A stretch of DNA of 64,000 nt, taken from NCBI GenBank assembly GCA_017557635.1, contig JAFYYH010000004.1:1-64000 (forward strand), in the 5' to 3' direction. Below are positions 43,736 through 53,524 of this stretch, piece by piece. A program made the translations under genes and the position numbers. The first letter of the stretch is position 1; each line of letters starts with the position of its first letter. The stretch comes from Bacteroidaceae bacterium. GTDB taxonomy: Bacteria > Bacteroidota > Bacteroidia > Bacteroidales > Bacteroidaceae. The notes under the pieces are model-generated. The model did not search any database. It had not been told where the DNA came from and saw nothing but the letters and a program-made list of their open reading frames with translations.

Positions 43736-43981
43736 ATGCCAGAAGTATTCAGATTTTTCGGTTATTCTTTCTTTTTCTATAGTAGAGAACACGAACCCCT
43801 TCATATACATGTAGAAGGGAACGGAGGAATAGCCAAGTTCGAGTGGAATGAAACAGAGTTTATTCTTAAAGAGCAACAAGGCATAAAAGTTAGTGATTTA
43901 AAGAAGATTGAAAAAGTAATAAACGATAACGCTGATTTAATTGTACTTCGGTGGAATCATTACTTCAACAAAGAGGACTGA
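43736..43981 (+). CDS. DUF4160 family protein
   Basis: 81 aa, normal length. Signature MPEVFRFFGYSFFFYSREHEP and HIHVEGNGGIAKFEW. DUF4160 genes are found next to DUF2442 genes, as here, and the pair has been suggested to be a toxin-antitoxin-like module; no activity can be read from the sequence. One base separates it from the next gene. Confidence 0.88.
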   Translation: MPEVFRFFGYSFFFYSREHEPLHIHVEGNGGIAKFEWNETEFILKEQQGIKVSDLKKIEKVINDNADLIVLRWNHYFNKED

Positions 43982-43982
43982 G

Positions 43983-44393
43983 ATGAAAGAAATAAATGAA
44001 ATATGGTTTGATTCTGATTACATTTACGTACGTGATGAAAAGGGACAGGAGTACCGCCAATCTTTGCTGTGGTACCCCATGCTGCGCAATGCAACTGATC
44101 AAGAACGGCTTCAATATACTATAGGATTAGACGGCATCCATTGGAGAGCACTTGATGAAGACATCAGTTTTGAAAGTTTTGAATACGACGATGCTGATCC
44201 TTCACCGCTGCAGCGTTTCTTTCTAACTCACAAAGAGATAAATGTAGCAGAATTTGCACGTTCAGCCGGAATAAACGCCACCCTACTCCGCAACTATATC
44301 AACGGCTTCAAGAAACCCTCCGTTGAACGTGAAAAGGAGATTCTCCAGCACATCCACGAATTAGGACAAGAACTGCTAAAGGTTTCCTTCTGA
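43983..44393 (+). CDS. DUF2442 protein with C-terminal helix-turn-helix
   Basis: 136 aa from the ATG at 43983 (MKEINEIWFDSDYIYV). The N-terminal ~75 residues are DUF2442 (SLLWYPMLRNATDQERLQY-IGLDGIHWRALDEDISFE). The C-terminal part (INVAEFARSAGINATLLRNY, then INGFKKPSVEREKEIL) is a helix-turn-helix closely resembling that of HicB proteins. Likely DNA-binding and self-regulating partner of DUF4160. Confidence 0.85.
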   Translation: MKEINEIWFDSDYIYVRDEKGQEYRQSLLWYPMLRNATDQERLQYTIGLDGIHWRALDEDISFESFEYDDADPSPLQRFFLTHKEINVAEFARSAGINATLLRNYINGFKKPSVEREKEILQHIHELGQELLKVSF

Positions 44394-44394
44394 T

Positions 44395-44871
44395 TCATTT
44401 TAGAGGGCACAGCATTATGGCCTCTTCAGCATCTTGTGAGAGGATTTGGAAGCCGGCCTTTTGGTACATCCTAATGGCGTAGTTAGCTTTCTGGACCGAT
44501 AAGGACACGCTCTTGTATCCGTCTTTTCTTAATAAGTCAAGCATTTGCCGGAGCAATTGGGAGCCTATACCTTTGTTGCGGTATTCCTTGTAAAGCGAGA
44601 TTGCAATTGACGGTGTTTCGTCATCAATATGGCCGTAGTCATTCATGATTCGGCTCCATATGGCGCCCACAATGCGGCCATAGGATTCGGCAACCAGGCA
44701 TCGGTCATCGGGGTACTGGCCGAAATCACGGATGTATATCCGGAGGCTTTCATGGTCAATGATGCTGCGCGGAGGTGCTTCAACACCTTCCGGAATAAAT
44801 ATTGCCTCATAAAGGAAATCGCTGAGCACAGGTATCTCAGCGGGCTGTATTGGTCTTATCTGATAATACAT
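44395..44871 (-). CDS. GNAT family N-acetyltransferase
   Basis: 158 aa from the ATG at 44869-44871 (MYYQIRPIQPAEIPVLSDF), the usual GNAT beginning; the longer frame is read out of phase within the symporter gene. Acetyl-CoA-binding motif SLYKEYRNKGIGSQLLRQML, then SVQKANYAIRMYQKAGFQIL. The substrate is unknown. The start overlaps the 3' end of the symporter gene by 35 bases, so the two are co-transcribed. Confidence 0.88.
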   Translation of the reverse strand: MYYQIRPIQPAEIPVLSDFLYEAIFIPEGVEAPPRSIIDHESLRIYIRDFGQYPDDRCLVAESYGRIVGAIWSRIMNDYGHIDDETPSIAISLYKEYRNKGIGSQLLRQMLDLLRKDGYKSVSLSVQKANYAIRMYQKAGFQILSQDAEEAIMLCPLK

Positions 44872-45838
44872 TAGCTTGACGGGCAAAGATATTGGCCAGG
44901 ATGGTGCCGCTGATGCTGTGCCAGGCACAGGATATGGCGCATGGGACTACGGCCATGGGATTGGTGGCTACAAAGAATGTCATGGCCAGGTTGGTACCAA
45001 GACCGGCGTTCTGCATACCCACTTCAATTGAAAGGGTACGTTTCTTGGCGACACTGAACTTGAACAGCTTGCCTACCGAGTAGCCCAGAACATAACCTAT
45101 GGTATTGTGACAGAACACCATTCCGAAAGTGAGCAGGAACAGCACAAGGCCGTTCTCCACCAGCGGATCATGAACCGTGGTGATGACGCCGCCCACAATA
45201 CAGGCCAGACATATGACCGATACGCCCGGCATGCAGCCCTGAATCTTGCGGAACACCTCCTTGTGGCCAAGCCAGACGTTCAGGAAGAAGCCTATGGCAA
45301 TAGGTATGATGGTCACAATGAGTATCTGTCGGAACATACCCCATGCATCAACATCCACCCTCTCGCCGGCAAGCATAAGCACCAGCAGCGGCGTGAGCAC
45401 GGGTGCCAGCAGGGTCGATACGCAGGTCATGCCCACGGAGTATGCGACATCGGCCTTACACAGGAACGACATGATATTGCTCGATACGCCTCCGGGACAG
45501 CAGCCCACCAGAATTATACCGATGGCCATAGCAGTGCTGTACGGCGCAAAGGCCGGCACCTGACTGAAGAGCCATGAGAGAGAGAACGCCACCAGCGGCA
45601 TGATGGTGAACTGAGCCACCGCGCCAATCAGGATGTCAAACGGACGCTGGGCCAGCAGCTTGAAATCATGCGGCGTAAGGGTGAGTCCCATGGTAAGCAT
45701 GATGATTCCCAGGATGATGGTCTGCATATTGCCTTTAACCCAGGCAAAGAGCCCCGGGAAAAAGAATGTAATCAAGGCAGTCAGTATGATAAAAAGACTT
45801 GCCTTGGCACTCAGTATATCACTTAGTTTCTTGAGCAT
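44837..45838 (-). CDS. Bile acid:sodium symporter family (BASS) transporter
   Basis: 333 aa with nine or ten membrane segments. Family motifs: IIMLTMGLTLTPHDFKLLAQRP, IGIILVGCCPGGVSSNIMSFLCKADVAYSV (Na+-site region) and TLSIEVGMQNAGLGTNLAMTFF. The bacterial BASS group takes up diverse organic anions (pantoate, ketoacids, bile acids) with Na+; the substrate cannot be inferred. A -7 box TATTTTTG is at 45890-45897. Confidence 0.9.
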   Translation of the reverse strand: MLKKLSDILSAKASLFIILTALITFFFPGLFAWVKGNMQTIILGIIMLTMGLTLTPHDFKLLAQRPFDILIGAVAQFTIMPLVAFSLSWLFSQVPAFAPYSTAMAIGIILVGCCPGGVSSNIMSFLCKADVAYSVGMTCVSTLLAPVLTPLLVLMLAGERVDVDAWGMFRQILIVTIIPIAIGFFLNVWLGHKEVFRKIQGCMPGVSVICLACIVGGVITTVHDPLVENGLVLFLLTFGMVFCHNTIGYVLGYSVGKLFKFSVAKKRTLSIEVGMQNAGLGTNLAMTFFVATNPMAVVPCAISCAWHSISGTILANIFARQANVLSDKTNTAR

Positions 45839-45976
45839 AACATAAATACGGCAACTATTCTATAGTAGAGCTCTCTTTTGTCCGGAGTGCAAAAATAAGG
45901 AATTATCTCAGAAAAGCCTGTCCATAAATAGCTGTCATTTAAAGACAATAGTGTATATTAGCGAAAAAATTTAGTT

Positions 45977-47257
45977 ATGTTCCTAAAGAAATTCACCCTT
46001 GTATTTGCATCAGTTCTGCTAATAACATCCTGCATGGCCGCAGTATCTGCATGGGCCAATGACGGCGCCTTCTACGCCAGCGGCAACCACCTTATTCCCA
46101 TCACTGAGACCGATATCCGCGTACAGAAAGAGATTCTTACCCTGAACCGCGTCGGTGACAGCATCCAGGTAAACGTATATTACGAATTCTTCAACCCGGT
46201 AGCCGAGAAAGAGGTTCTGGTAGGTTTTGAAGCCCAGCCGCCATCGGTCGATTTCAACAAATCATCAGTTGAACGGTTCCCTGGACATCCCTACATGAGT
46301 GACTTTAAAGTGGTTATGAACGGACAGACACTGCCGTATGAGATAGCCCATGTTCTCTTATATCATGATAACGAAACTATCAAAGAACCCCCGTATTATG
46401 TTAACGGCAAGATTCAGGCCAAATCAGCCGATGAATTGGAACTCACTGAATGGCTCACGGTAGGTGAAGCAGAAGCAGTAGGACATCCGCTGTACGTCTA
46501 CCATTTCAAGGCCAGGTTCCGTCCCGGACTCAACATCATACAGCACACATATAACTATCATATGTCAGAGTCCCAGATGCCAATCTTTGTCATGATGTTT
46601 GCCGGAAGTTTCGATTACACACTGACCGCCGCCAACCGCTGGGCCAACAACCAGATAGATGACTTTACACTCAACATCAACATGGGTGACCACACATCAT
46701 TCTGTCTCTACCCCATGTTCTTTAACAGCCCCCAGGAGTGGCAGATACAGGGCAAGGGCAAATACGTCATTGAACCCGAGCCAGATGAGAACATGAAATA
46801 CACAATGCAATACGCATCCAAAGGGAAACAGGGAATACGCTATCACATGCAAAACGGAGCCCTCACCTTCCATAAGGAGAACTTCCACCCCGAAAGAGAA
46901 CTGTATATCAATGAGGTACGCCGCCTGAGTTGGGAGAGTCCGTCGTGGCGCAGGTGGGACAGCTTCGATACAGCCGCTACCCAGCTGGTCATAGACTGTT
47001 TCCGGCATGAATACCTGCCCACCCGTCTCTATTCCACAAGCACCAGAGAGAACCTCAGTTATGATAAATTCACTCCGCAGCAGCGCCGCATCCTAAAGAA
47101 CCTGCCCTTTGCCTACAGGGGCTACATATTCAAAAGCAAGGAGCTGCAGGACTTCTTTGAATCCACCCCCTGGTACATACCCGCCCCCGACTACGGGGCC
47201 GATGTCCAGACACTCACCCCCGATGAACAGAAGTGGGTTGAGTTCTGGGGAGAATAA
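45977..47257 (+). CDS. Secreted protein with DUF4424-like region and C-terminal YARHG domain
   Basis: 426 aa, signal peptide about 1-28 (ending AWAN). The N-terminal ~270 residues resemble DUF4424-type extracellular proteins (MNDGAFYASGNHLIPI-like start, ETDIRVQKEILTLNR, YYEFFNPVAEKEVLVGFEA). The last ~85 residues are a YARHG domain (RILKNLPFAYRGYIFKSKEL, QDFFESTPWYIPAPDY). YARHG domains are extracellular and thought to act on or bind the cell wall. Function unknown. Followed by a hairpin shared with the convergent RND genes. Confidence 0.78.
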   Translation: MFLKKFTLVFASVLLITSCMAAVSAWANDGAFYASGNHLIPITETDIRVQKEILTLNRVGDSIQVNVYYEFFNPVAEKEVLVGFEAQPPSVDFNKSSVERFPGHPYMSDFKVVMNGQTLPYEIAHVLLYHDNETIKEPPYYVNGKIQAKSADELELTEWLTVGEAEAVGHPLYVYHFKARFRPGLNIIQHTYNYHMSESQMPIFVMMFAGSFDYTLTAANRWANNQIDDFTLNINMGDHTSFCLYPMFFNSPQEWQIQGKGKYVIEPEPDENMKYTMQYASKGKQGIRYHMQNGALTFHKENFHPERELYINEVRRLSWESPSWRRWDSFDTAATQLVIDCFRHEYLPTRLYSTSTRENLSYDKFTPQQRRILKNLPFAYRGYIFKSKELQDFFESTPWYIPAPDYGADVQTLTPDEQKWVEFWGE

Positions 47258-47260
47258 AAG

Positions 47261-47290
47261 AAACTGGGGACGGAAAACCGTCCCCAATTT
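47261..47290. terminator. REP-like hairpin acting as bidirectional terminator
   Basis: AAACTGGGGACGG-AAAA-CCGTCCCCAATTT, a 13-bp stem with one mismatch, between convergent genes and followed by T-rich sequence on both strands. It shares the GGGGACGG core of the repeat at 30553-30637. Confidence 0.75.
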
Positions 47291-47291
47291 C

Positions 47292-50200
47292 TTATTCTAT
47301 AGTGTGTGACTTGGCCGTAAGCGGGAAGAACACCGGCATGATGAGCACGATGGCAACCACCGAGAAGAGCATGCCGCTCATTACACCTATCGCAAAACTG
47401 AACCAGAACGGGTTCTGCTTGCCGTCCAACAGGAACGGTATGAGACCCAGCACCGTACTCAGAATAGTAAGCATGGTAGGTATGATCTTACGGTTATACG
47501 CCTTGATATAGGTCTTAAGTCCGTGCTGTCCGGTAGCCGCCGCGATGGTTCTGTATTCCGATGTCAGGTAAATGCCCGCATTCACCGTGATACCGCACAG
47601 CATTATCATGGCAGCGAATCCGCCCTGTCCGAACGAGACTCCGAATATGGGATATGCCAGGAACAGACCCATGAAACTGACCGGAATGAGCAGCACAATC
47701 ATGAGCGGCACCTTGAATGACTCGAACATCGTTGCGCAGATCATGAATATAACCACTACCACGACAAAGATCAGTACCGTACGCTGCTTCTCGGCGGTCC
47801 ACCATCCGTAGTAGTTGCTCGAGCCCACACGGAATCCCATGGGCAGACGCTCGTTGAACCGCTTGGTAATATCACGCTGCATCTTGTTCTGCAGATCATA
47901 CGAGCCAATGAACTCATAACCCACAGAAATCCTGTACTCCTGGTTGTCGCGCTGGATGGAAAGACCGGTACGCTGCTTGGATATACTGCCCAAATCACTC
48001 AGACGTATGTTCATGCTGTCAATCACAACCATATCGTTGCGCATGTGCCACAGGTCATAATAATCCTTGTCCGATGACACCAGCCTTGTGGGAACATAAT
48101 CACGGCCGTCAAACACGCCCCTGCCCACCTGACTGTCATACAACTGCTCGCGGATAAATGAGAGGTACTGGTTCAGGTTCGTACCGGTACGGATCAGTCT
48201 CTCACGGTCCAGATCCATGTAGAACTCACTCCTGACGAAGTTGTTGTAGCCACGTGCCGTGAATCCGGCCTGACCGTTTACGCGGCGGTTGGCCTTGAGC
48301 GTGTCAATCAGCTCCTCGGCATAACGGTACAGAAGGTCATAATTGTATCCGTAAACATCCATGGAGTTGGACCAGCTGGTCCTGTAAACGCTGTTGGTAA
48401 GGGGAGTGTCACTGTCCGCAATCTTAGGAATGGTCCATACGGCACCGCCATACCTCATGGCCTTGGCCCACAGACGTTGCTTGAGGTCAAGAGGGAAGTT
48501 GGTATTCTGGTATTCATCCTTGAAGTGAATCTCCAGGGTGCCGCTTGTACCCGACAGAGAGGTATGGAAGTAACTGATCTCATCATACTGCTGCAGCCAG
48601 TTCTCCATCTCCTTGACAATCTCGTTGAGCTGCTGTACGGTCTGACCCTCGGCCAGATCGGCCATAACATTAAGCACCACCTCACGAGGTCCTTCATCCT
48701 GACGGCTGAATGACATACGTCCGTTGGAGTGTTTCTGGAATATGTTCATGGTTCCGCCAAGCGGATACTCGAACCACTTCTTGTTACGCTGATACCACTT
48801 GCTTCCGATAGTCTTGTTATAAAGGCCCACCAGACCTCCCTTGTTCATATCCCTGCCTTCCACACGCTCCTTGTGGCTCACCTGCGACGGCAGGAGCTGG
48901 ATGGGAATACCGAACAACAGTATCAGTGCCACAATGTAAACCCAACGGTGAGAGCGGCTCCACTGAGTCATACGCTCGTAACGCGCCGTGTATCGGACCA
49001 GACGGCGACGGCGTCCCATGGTGTTGTTTACTACACCCTTGTTCTTAAGGGGCAGGTACTCCAGCAGAGCCGGCACGAACAGGAACGCAATCACGATGGA
49101 AAGCGTCAGGTTGATTACAATCACCCAGATAAAATCGGTAAGGTTGGCCCTGGTCTCCTCCGGAAGGAAGAACACCAGCATCAGGGCACCGATGGTAGTA
49201 AGCAGGGCACCCGTAATGGAGAACATCACCTTACGGTTTCCGTAATATGTGTAGTGGTCGGCAATGACTATCGCCGTATCAATGATGATACCCAGCGACA
49301 CCGTAATACCCGCCATTGAATAAATCTCAATGTTCACGCCGAACACCTTGTAGAAAATTACCGCGCTCAGCAGGTTCACCACGATGGTAAGACCTATCAC
49401 GGCAAGGTAACGGAAGTTACGGCTCACCGCCAGAACGAACACAAGCAGGATAATCAGTGAGAACAACGCACGCAGTAAAATCTTCTGCATCTCATTGCTC
49501 AGGTACTCCGATGCGTCATAAGAGAGTTTGATTGCAAAGTTATCCGGCAGTGATGCCTTGAGAGTCTCCATCTTCTCCTTTACGGCCGATGTCACCTCGA
49601 TGGTATTGATATCCTCCAACGCAGTAACATACAGATAGATGGTATTCAAGCCATTGATTCTTTCATATGAATAGGGAATCTGCTCGCGGTACTCCACCGT
49701 AGCGAAATCACCCATATAGTACATGCGTCCGTTAACCTTACCCACCGGGATCTTCTCCAGTTCACCCGTCAGGTCACGGCTCTTGAGACGAACCAGCATC
49801 AGACGGTCCTCCATCACCTCGGTACCCACGATGGTATTCTGGTAATAGCGGTTCATGGCCTCGCTCAGGTTGGAGGGCGTCATGCCCACCGCGCGCAGCG
49901 AGTTGGGATTAAACGTCAGAACCCACTCAAAGGACTTGGCGCCTGATGTATTCACGCTCTCCACGCCTTCAATCTTTGAGAGTTTGGGCATCAGATGCTT
50001 CTCGACATAGCGTACAATCTCAATGGCCGGCATATCGGCATTGATGGTATAGCGCAGTATCTGCTGACTGCTGCGTCCGCCGCCTCCTGCCGAACCGCCC
50101 AGACTGTAAGTGGCACCCTCCGGGAGTTTGCTGCGTATCTGACGCAGACGTGTGGCTACGTCAAAACGCGTAGTCTCCATGTTGGTACCCTTCTTGAAGT

Positions 50201-50486
50201 TCAGCGTAATGTTTCCATTGCCCTGGTTAGTGGTAGCGCTGATACTGCTTACGCCGTCCACCGTATTCAGGGCGCCCTCAATGACAGACGTCACCTCGGT
50301 CTCCACCACTCGGGCTGAACCCGGTCCGCTGAAACCCACCGACAGGCTCAGGTTCTCATGAACCGGATTGTACTGAATGGTCAGCTGACCGGTGTAGAGG
50401 AATATGGCTCCCACCAGCATCAGCACAACCATAATAAGGATTATGGAGAAGGCGTGACTCTTCTTTCCTTTCTGCGTATTATTCAT
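47292..50486 (-). CDS. RND family efflux permease (second of two)
   Basis: 1064 aa. AcrB/CusA-type fold: N-terminal membrane helix (about 13-32), porter domain, helix block about 335-480, second porter domain and a helix block at the end (about 875-1055). The proton-relay segment in helix 4 reads GIIIDTAIVIADH, keeping only one of the two Asp of AcrB. A cytoplasmic insert (about 495-520, RRRRLVRYTARYE) lies between helices 6 and 7. It overlaps the partner permease gene by 4 bases. Probably forms a mixed or alternative pump with the adaptor and TolC protein. Confidence 0.92.
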   Translation of the reverse strand: MNNTQKGKKSHAFSIILIMVVLMLVGAIFLYTGQLTIQYNPVHENLSLSVGFSGPGSARVVETEVTSVIEGALNTVDGVSSISATTNQGNGNITLNFKKGTNMETTRFDVATRLRQIRSKLPEGATYSLGGSAGGGGRSSQQILRYTINADMPAIEIVRYVEKHLMPKLSKIEGVESVNTSGAKSFEWVLTFNPNSLRAVGMTPSNLSEAMNRYYQNTIVGTEVMEDRLMLVRLKSRDLTGELEKIPVGKVNGRMYYMGDFATVEYREQIPYSYERINGLNTIYLYVTALEDINTIEVTSAVKEKMETLKASLPDNFAIKLSYDASEYLSNEMQKILLRALFSLIILLVFVLAVSRNFRYLAVIGLTIVVNLLSAVIFYKVFGVNIEIYSMAGITVSLGIIIDTAIVIADHYTYYGNRKVMFSITGALLTTIGALMLVFFLPEETRANLTDFIWVIVINLTLSIVIAFLFVPALLEYLPLKNKGVVNNTMGRRRRLVRYTARYERMTQWSRSHRWVYIVALILLFGIPIQLLPSQVSHKERVEGRDMNKGGLVGLYNKTIGSKWYQRNKKWFEYPLGGTMNIFQKHSNGRMSFSRQDEGPREVVLNVMADLAEGQTVQQLNEIVKEMENWLQQYDEISYFHTSLSGTSGTLEIHFKDEYQNTNFPLDLKQRLWAKAMRYGGAVWTIPKIADSDTPLTNSVYRTSWSNSMDVYGYNYDLLYRYAEELIDTLKANRRVNGQAGFTARGYNNFVRSEFYMDLDRERLIRTGTNLNQYLSFIREQLYDSQVGRGVFDGRDYVPTRLVSSDKDYYDLWHMRNDMVVIDSMNIRLSDLGSISKQRTGLSIQRDNQEYRISVGYEFIGSYDLQNKMQRDITKRFNERLPMGFRVGSSNYYGWWTAEKQRTVLIFVVVVVIFMICATMFESFKVPLMIVLLIPVSFMGLFLAYPIFGVSFGQGGFAAMIMLCGITVNAGIYLTSEYRTIAAATGQHGLKTYIKAYNRKIIPTMLTILSTVLGLIPFLLDGKQNPFWFSFAIGVMSGMLFSVVAIVLIMPVFFPLTAKSHTIE

Positions 50487-53400
50487 CTATCAGACTTCTT
50501 ATAGATTACATAATAAGCCAGAGGTACAAAGAATACACTCACGAATGTACCGGCTATCATACCGCTTATAAGAGCAAGTGAAAGAGGATATTGCAGGTCA
50601 CTGCCCATGTCACCGCGTACCAGGAACGGAGCGATGGCAAGGATCGTAGTGAGTGAAGTCATTATGATGGCCTTCAGTCTGCGGCCGCCTGCCTCCAGGA
50701 TGGCGTGCTTCAGACCCATGCCCTGTTCACGCAGGCGGTTTATGGTATCCACCTTCAATATGGAGTCATTGATAACGATACCGCACATAACCACCATACC
50801 GATCATGGACATCAGGTTAATGCTCTCACCGAACAGCCACAGGATACCCAGCACTGCGAATATGTCAATGATCAGCTCGCTAAGTATGATGAACGGCTGT
50901 ATCAGACTCTCAAACTGGGCTGCCAGGATAAAGAACAGCAGCAGGATTGAAATTACCAGCACGGTGCACAGCTCCTTGATCATCTCACGGTTACTGAAGT
51001 AAGTACCTGCAAAGCTGACATCGAACCTGTCATCCTCACGTACCACCTTCTTGATGACATCCATCGCGTGGCGTGCCTCGCGGCCCTTAACATCCAGAAC
51101 CAGCGGATAGAACTCACCGTCCACGCCCGATGTCACCTGCTTGAGGTCACGGTTACGGGTCTCCTTGAGCAGGATCTCAAGCGGCACGCGTCCGCCACCG
51201 GTGACGATGTAACTGCCCTGAATCAGGTCACGCGCCTCCTTGGTGCCCACACCGATAACCACCGGCATGGAGAAATCACCCTTTGAGATACGCAGTACCG
51301 AGCCTGCATTCATTGAGTTCTGCAGGTAACTCAGCACCTGACCGAAACTAACGTCATACAGAGCCAGACGCTCCGGGTCAGTGATAAGTTCAATGTACTC
51401 GTTCCACTCAGGCTGCGGGATATACTGCTCGGGCAGAGCCGCACGCAGGGCGTACAGCAGCGATGAGAGCTGCTCCGGCTCGGGAGTAGTGCCGTCAGTG
51501 TTCTTGATACGGGCTACCAGCGGAGCCTCCTTGTCAGAGAACAGCATGTCAAATATGTTGCCCGATGCCTGACTGCTGTGAACAGCCAACGGCCACTCAC
51601 GGGTAATGTAATCGTTAGCCTCGGCCTCGATTCGGTCAATCTCCTTGGTACCCTGGGCCTTGATGTAAATGGTAGCCTCCGAAATACCCATCTCACGGGT
51701 GTGTGACAGTGCGAACTGCTGTGAGCCCGTCATAGCGGTATACTGGGTGATCTCATCCGGGAACTGTGCCAGAATCTGCTCGCAGCGGCGGTTGTTCTCC
51801 TCGAGCGAAATGCGCTCGTTCCACTCAATGTTGAGCAGGGAGTCGCTGTGTGACAGAGTAGGCAGTTTCTGCTTGTCCAGATTGATGAACAGCACACCGA
51901 TCAGCACCACAGCCGCAGCAAAGATGCTCCACATCACTCCTCTGTGACGGAAGAACCAGCTCAGTATGGCATCATAACCCTTGGTCATGTTACCCACGCT
52001 TATCTTACTGATAAACTTGTTGGGAGTAAAGCAGGGCTGGTTACGGTAGAACCTGTAATAGAATACCGGAATCACCAGCACTGACATGATCAGGGCCGAT
52101 ATAAGAGTGATGGTCACAGCCATAGCCTCATCATAGAACAGCGCACCTGCAATACCGCTCATGAAAATCAGCGGGATAAAGATGGCGCAGGTGGTCATAA
52201 CCGAACTCAGCATGGGAGTGAACACCTCCTGGGTACCGTATACGCAGGCATCGGCCAGGGGCTCACCCTTCATCCAGCGCTGCGTTATGTTGTCAATCGT
52301 AATGATGGAGTTGTCCACCATCATACCCAAGCCCAACACAAGTCCTGACAGAGATATGATGTTGATTGAGATGTTAAGCACAAAGAAGAACAGGAACGAC
52401 AGAATCAGCGCCGTAGGAATGGTAATGACCACCAGCAGCGGACTGCGGAAATCCTGCATGAAGAAGAAAATGATGATACAAGCAAACAGGGCACCGAAAA
52501 TAAGGTTTCGTACCATGTTGTTGATGGAGTAGTCGAGAAGCTCCGTCTGGTCACGTGTAATCTGGAAGTTAAGATCCGGATACTCGCGCTCAAACACCTG
52601 CATCAAATCCTGTATGCCGTCACGGAGTTCGGCCATGCGTGCATCGGTACGCTTGATCACAGCCATTGAGATGGCGGGCTCGCCGTCGGCCGAAATCATG
52701 CCCTTGGCACGCTGCTGCTCCTCACGTACCTCGGCCAGATCCTTTATCTGATAGGTACGTCCGCCCAACTTGAGCCATACGTTCTCCACATCCTCACGGG
52801 TCACTACGTTGGACTCAAAACGTACGTCAAAGCGGTACTCACCGTCACGGATCGAGAGGCTTCCCAGGTTCACCTTGGCGCTCTGGATCGCACTGCTCAG
52901 GGTGTTCTCATCGGCACCGATGGCACGCAGTTTCTCCATGTCGGGTATGATGAGCAACTGCGGGTACAGTACGCCCGATATGTCCACCATTGCCACCTGC
53001 GGCAGCTGCTCCAGACGGCGTGTTATCACCTGACGGCAGAAATCACTCATCTCCAGCATGCGGGTTCCGCCGGTATGCTTGGAATCCTTGAGTGAAATGT
53101 TGATAAAGAAAGCGGGGATATCGGTTGCGCTGGCACGTGCAATCAAGGGTCTCTCCTCACCGGCACCCCAGCCCTGGGTGGCCCTGTCCACACGATCATT
53201 CACATCAATGAAGATGTAGTCGGCATCGGCACCGTAATCGAAAGTCATCTCAATCAGACCGCCTCCGTCCTTGGCCGTGCATACGATATCCTTAAGATGA
53301 GCCACCTGCGACAGGTTTGAACGCAGCGGGGCCATCAACGCCTCATTCAGCTCACGCGCACTGCGGTCCGGCGATGTAACCTGAACCGTAATCTGCGGTA

Positions 53401-53518
53401 TGTTTATGTCCGGCACCAGTGATACCGGCAGTTTCCTTATGGCCGCAATACCCAGCACCATGACTGCTATCAGCACCATGGACACCGCTATCGGGCGCTT
53501 AATCAATCCCTTGAACAT
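50483..53518 (-). CDS. RND family efflux permease (first of two)
   Basis: 1011 aa. MFKGLIKRPIAVSMVLIAVM start, KLPVSLVPDINIPQITVQV and ADYIFIDVNDRVDRA are typical of AcrB/HAE1-like permeases; the helix 4 segment GLGMMVDNSIITIDNI again has a single Asp. Twelve membrane helices are in the usual 1+5+1+5 arrangement. With the adaptor and TolC gene upstream it forms a tripartite exporter. Substrate unknown. Confidence 0.94.
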   Translation of the reverse strand: MFKGLIKRPIAVSMVLIAVMVLGIAAIRKLPVSLVPDINIPQITVQVTSPDRSARELNEALMAPLRSNLSQVAHLKDIVCTAKDGGGLIEMTFDYGADADYIFIDVNDRVDRATQGWGAGEERPLIARASATDIPAFFINISLKDSKHTGGTRMLEMSDFCRQVITRRLEQLPQVAMVDISGVLYPQLLIIPDMEKLRAIGADENTLSSAIQSAKVNLGSLSIRDGEYRFDVRFESNVVTREDVENVWLKLGGRTYQIKDLAEVREEQQRAKGMISADGEPAISMAVIKRTDARMAELRDGIQDLMQVFEREYPDLNFQITRDQTELLDYSINNMVRNLIFGALFACIIIFFFMQDFRSPLLVVITIPTALILSFLFFFVLNISINIISLSGLVLGLGMMVDNSIITIDNITQRWMKGEPLADACVYGTQEVFTPMLSSVMTTCAIFIPLIFMSGIAGALFYDEAMAVTITLISALIMSVLVIPVFYYRFYRNQPCFTPNKFISKISVGNMTKGYDAILSWFFRHRGVMWSIFAAAVVLIGVLFINLDKQKLPTLSHSDSLLNIEWNERISLEENNRRCEQILAQFPDEITQYTAMTGSQQFALSHTREMGISEATIYIKAQGTKEIDRIEAEANDYITREWPLAVHSSQASGNIFDMLFSDKEAPLVARIKNTDGTTPEPEQLSSLLYALRAALPEQYIPQPEWNEYIELITDPERLALYDVSFGQVLSYLQNSMNAGSVLRISKGDFSMPVVIGVGTKEARDLIQGSYIVTGGGRVPLEILLKETRNRDLKQVTSGVDGEFYPLVLDVKGREARHAMDVIKKVVREDDRFDVSFAGTYFSNREMIKELCTVLVISILLLFFILAAQFESLIQPFIILSELIIDIFAVLGILWLFGESINLMSMIGMVVMCGIVINDSILKVDTINRLREQGMGLKHAILEAGGRRLKAIIMTSLTTILAIAPFLVRGDMGSDLQYPLSLALISGMIAGTFVSVFFVPLAYYVIYKKSDR

Positions 53519-53524
53519 GGCTCG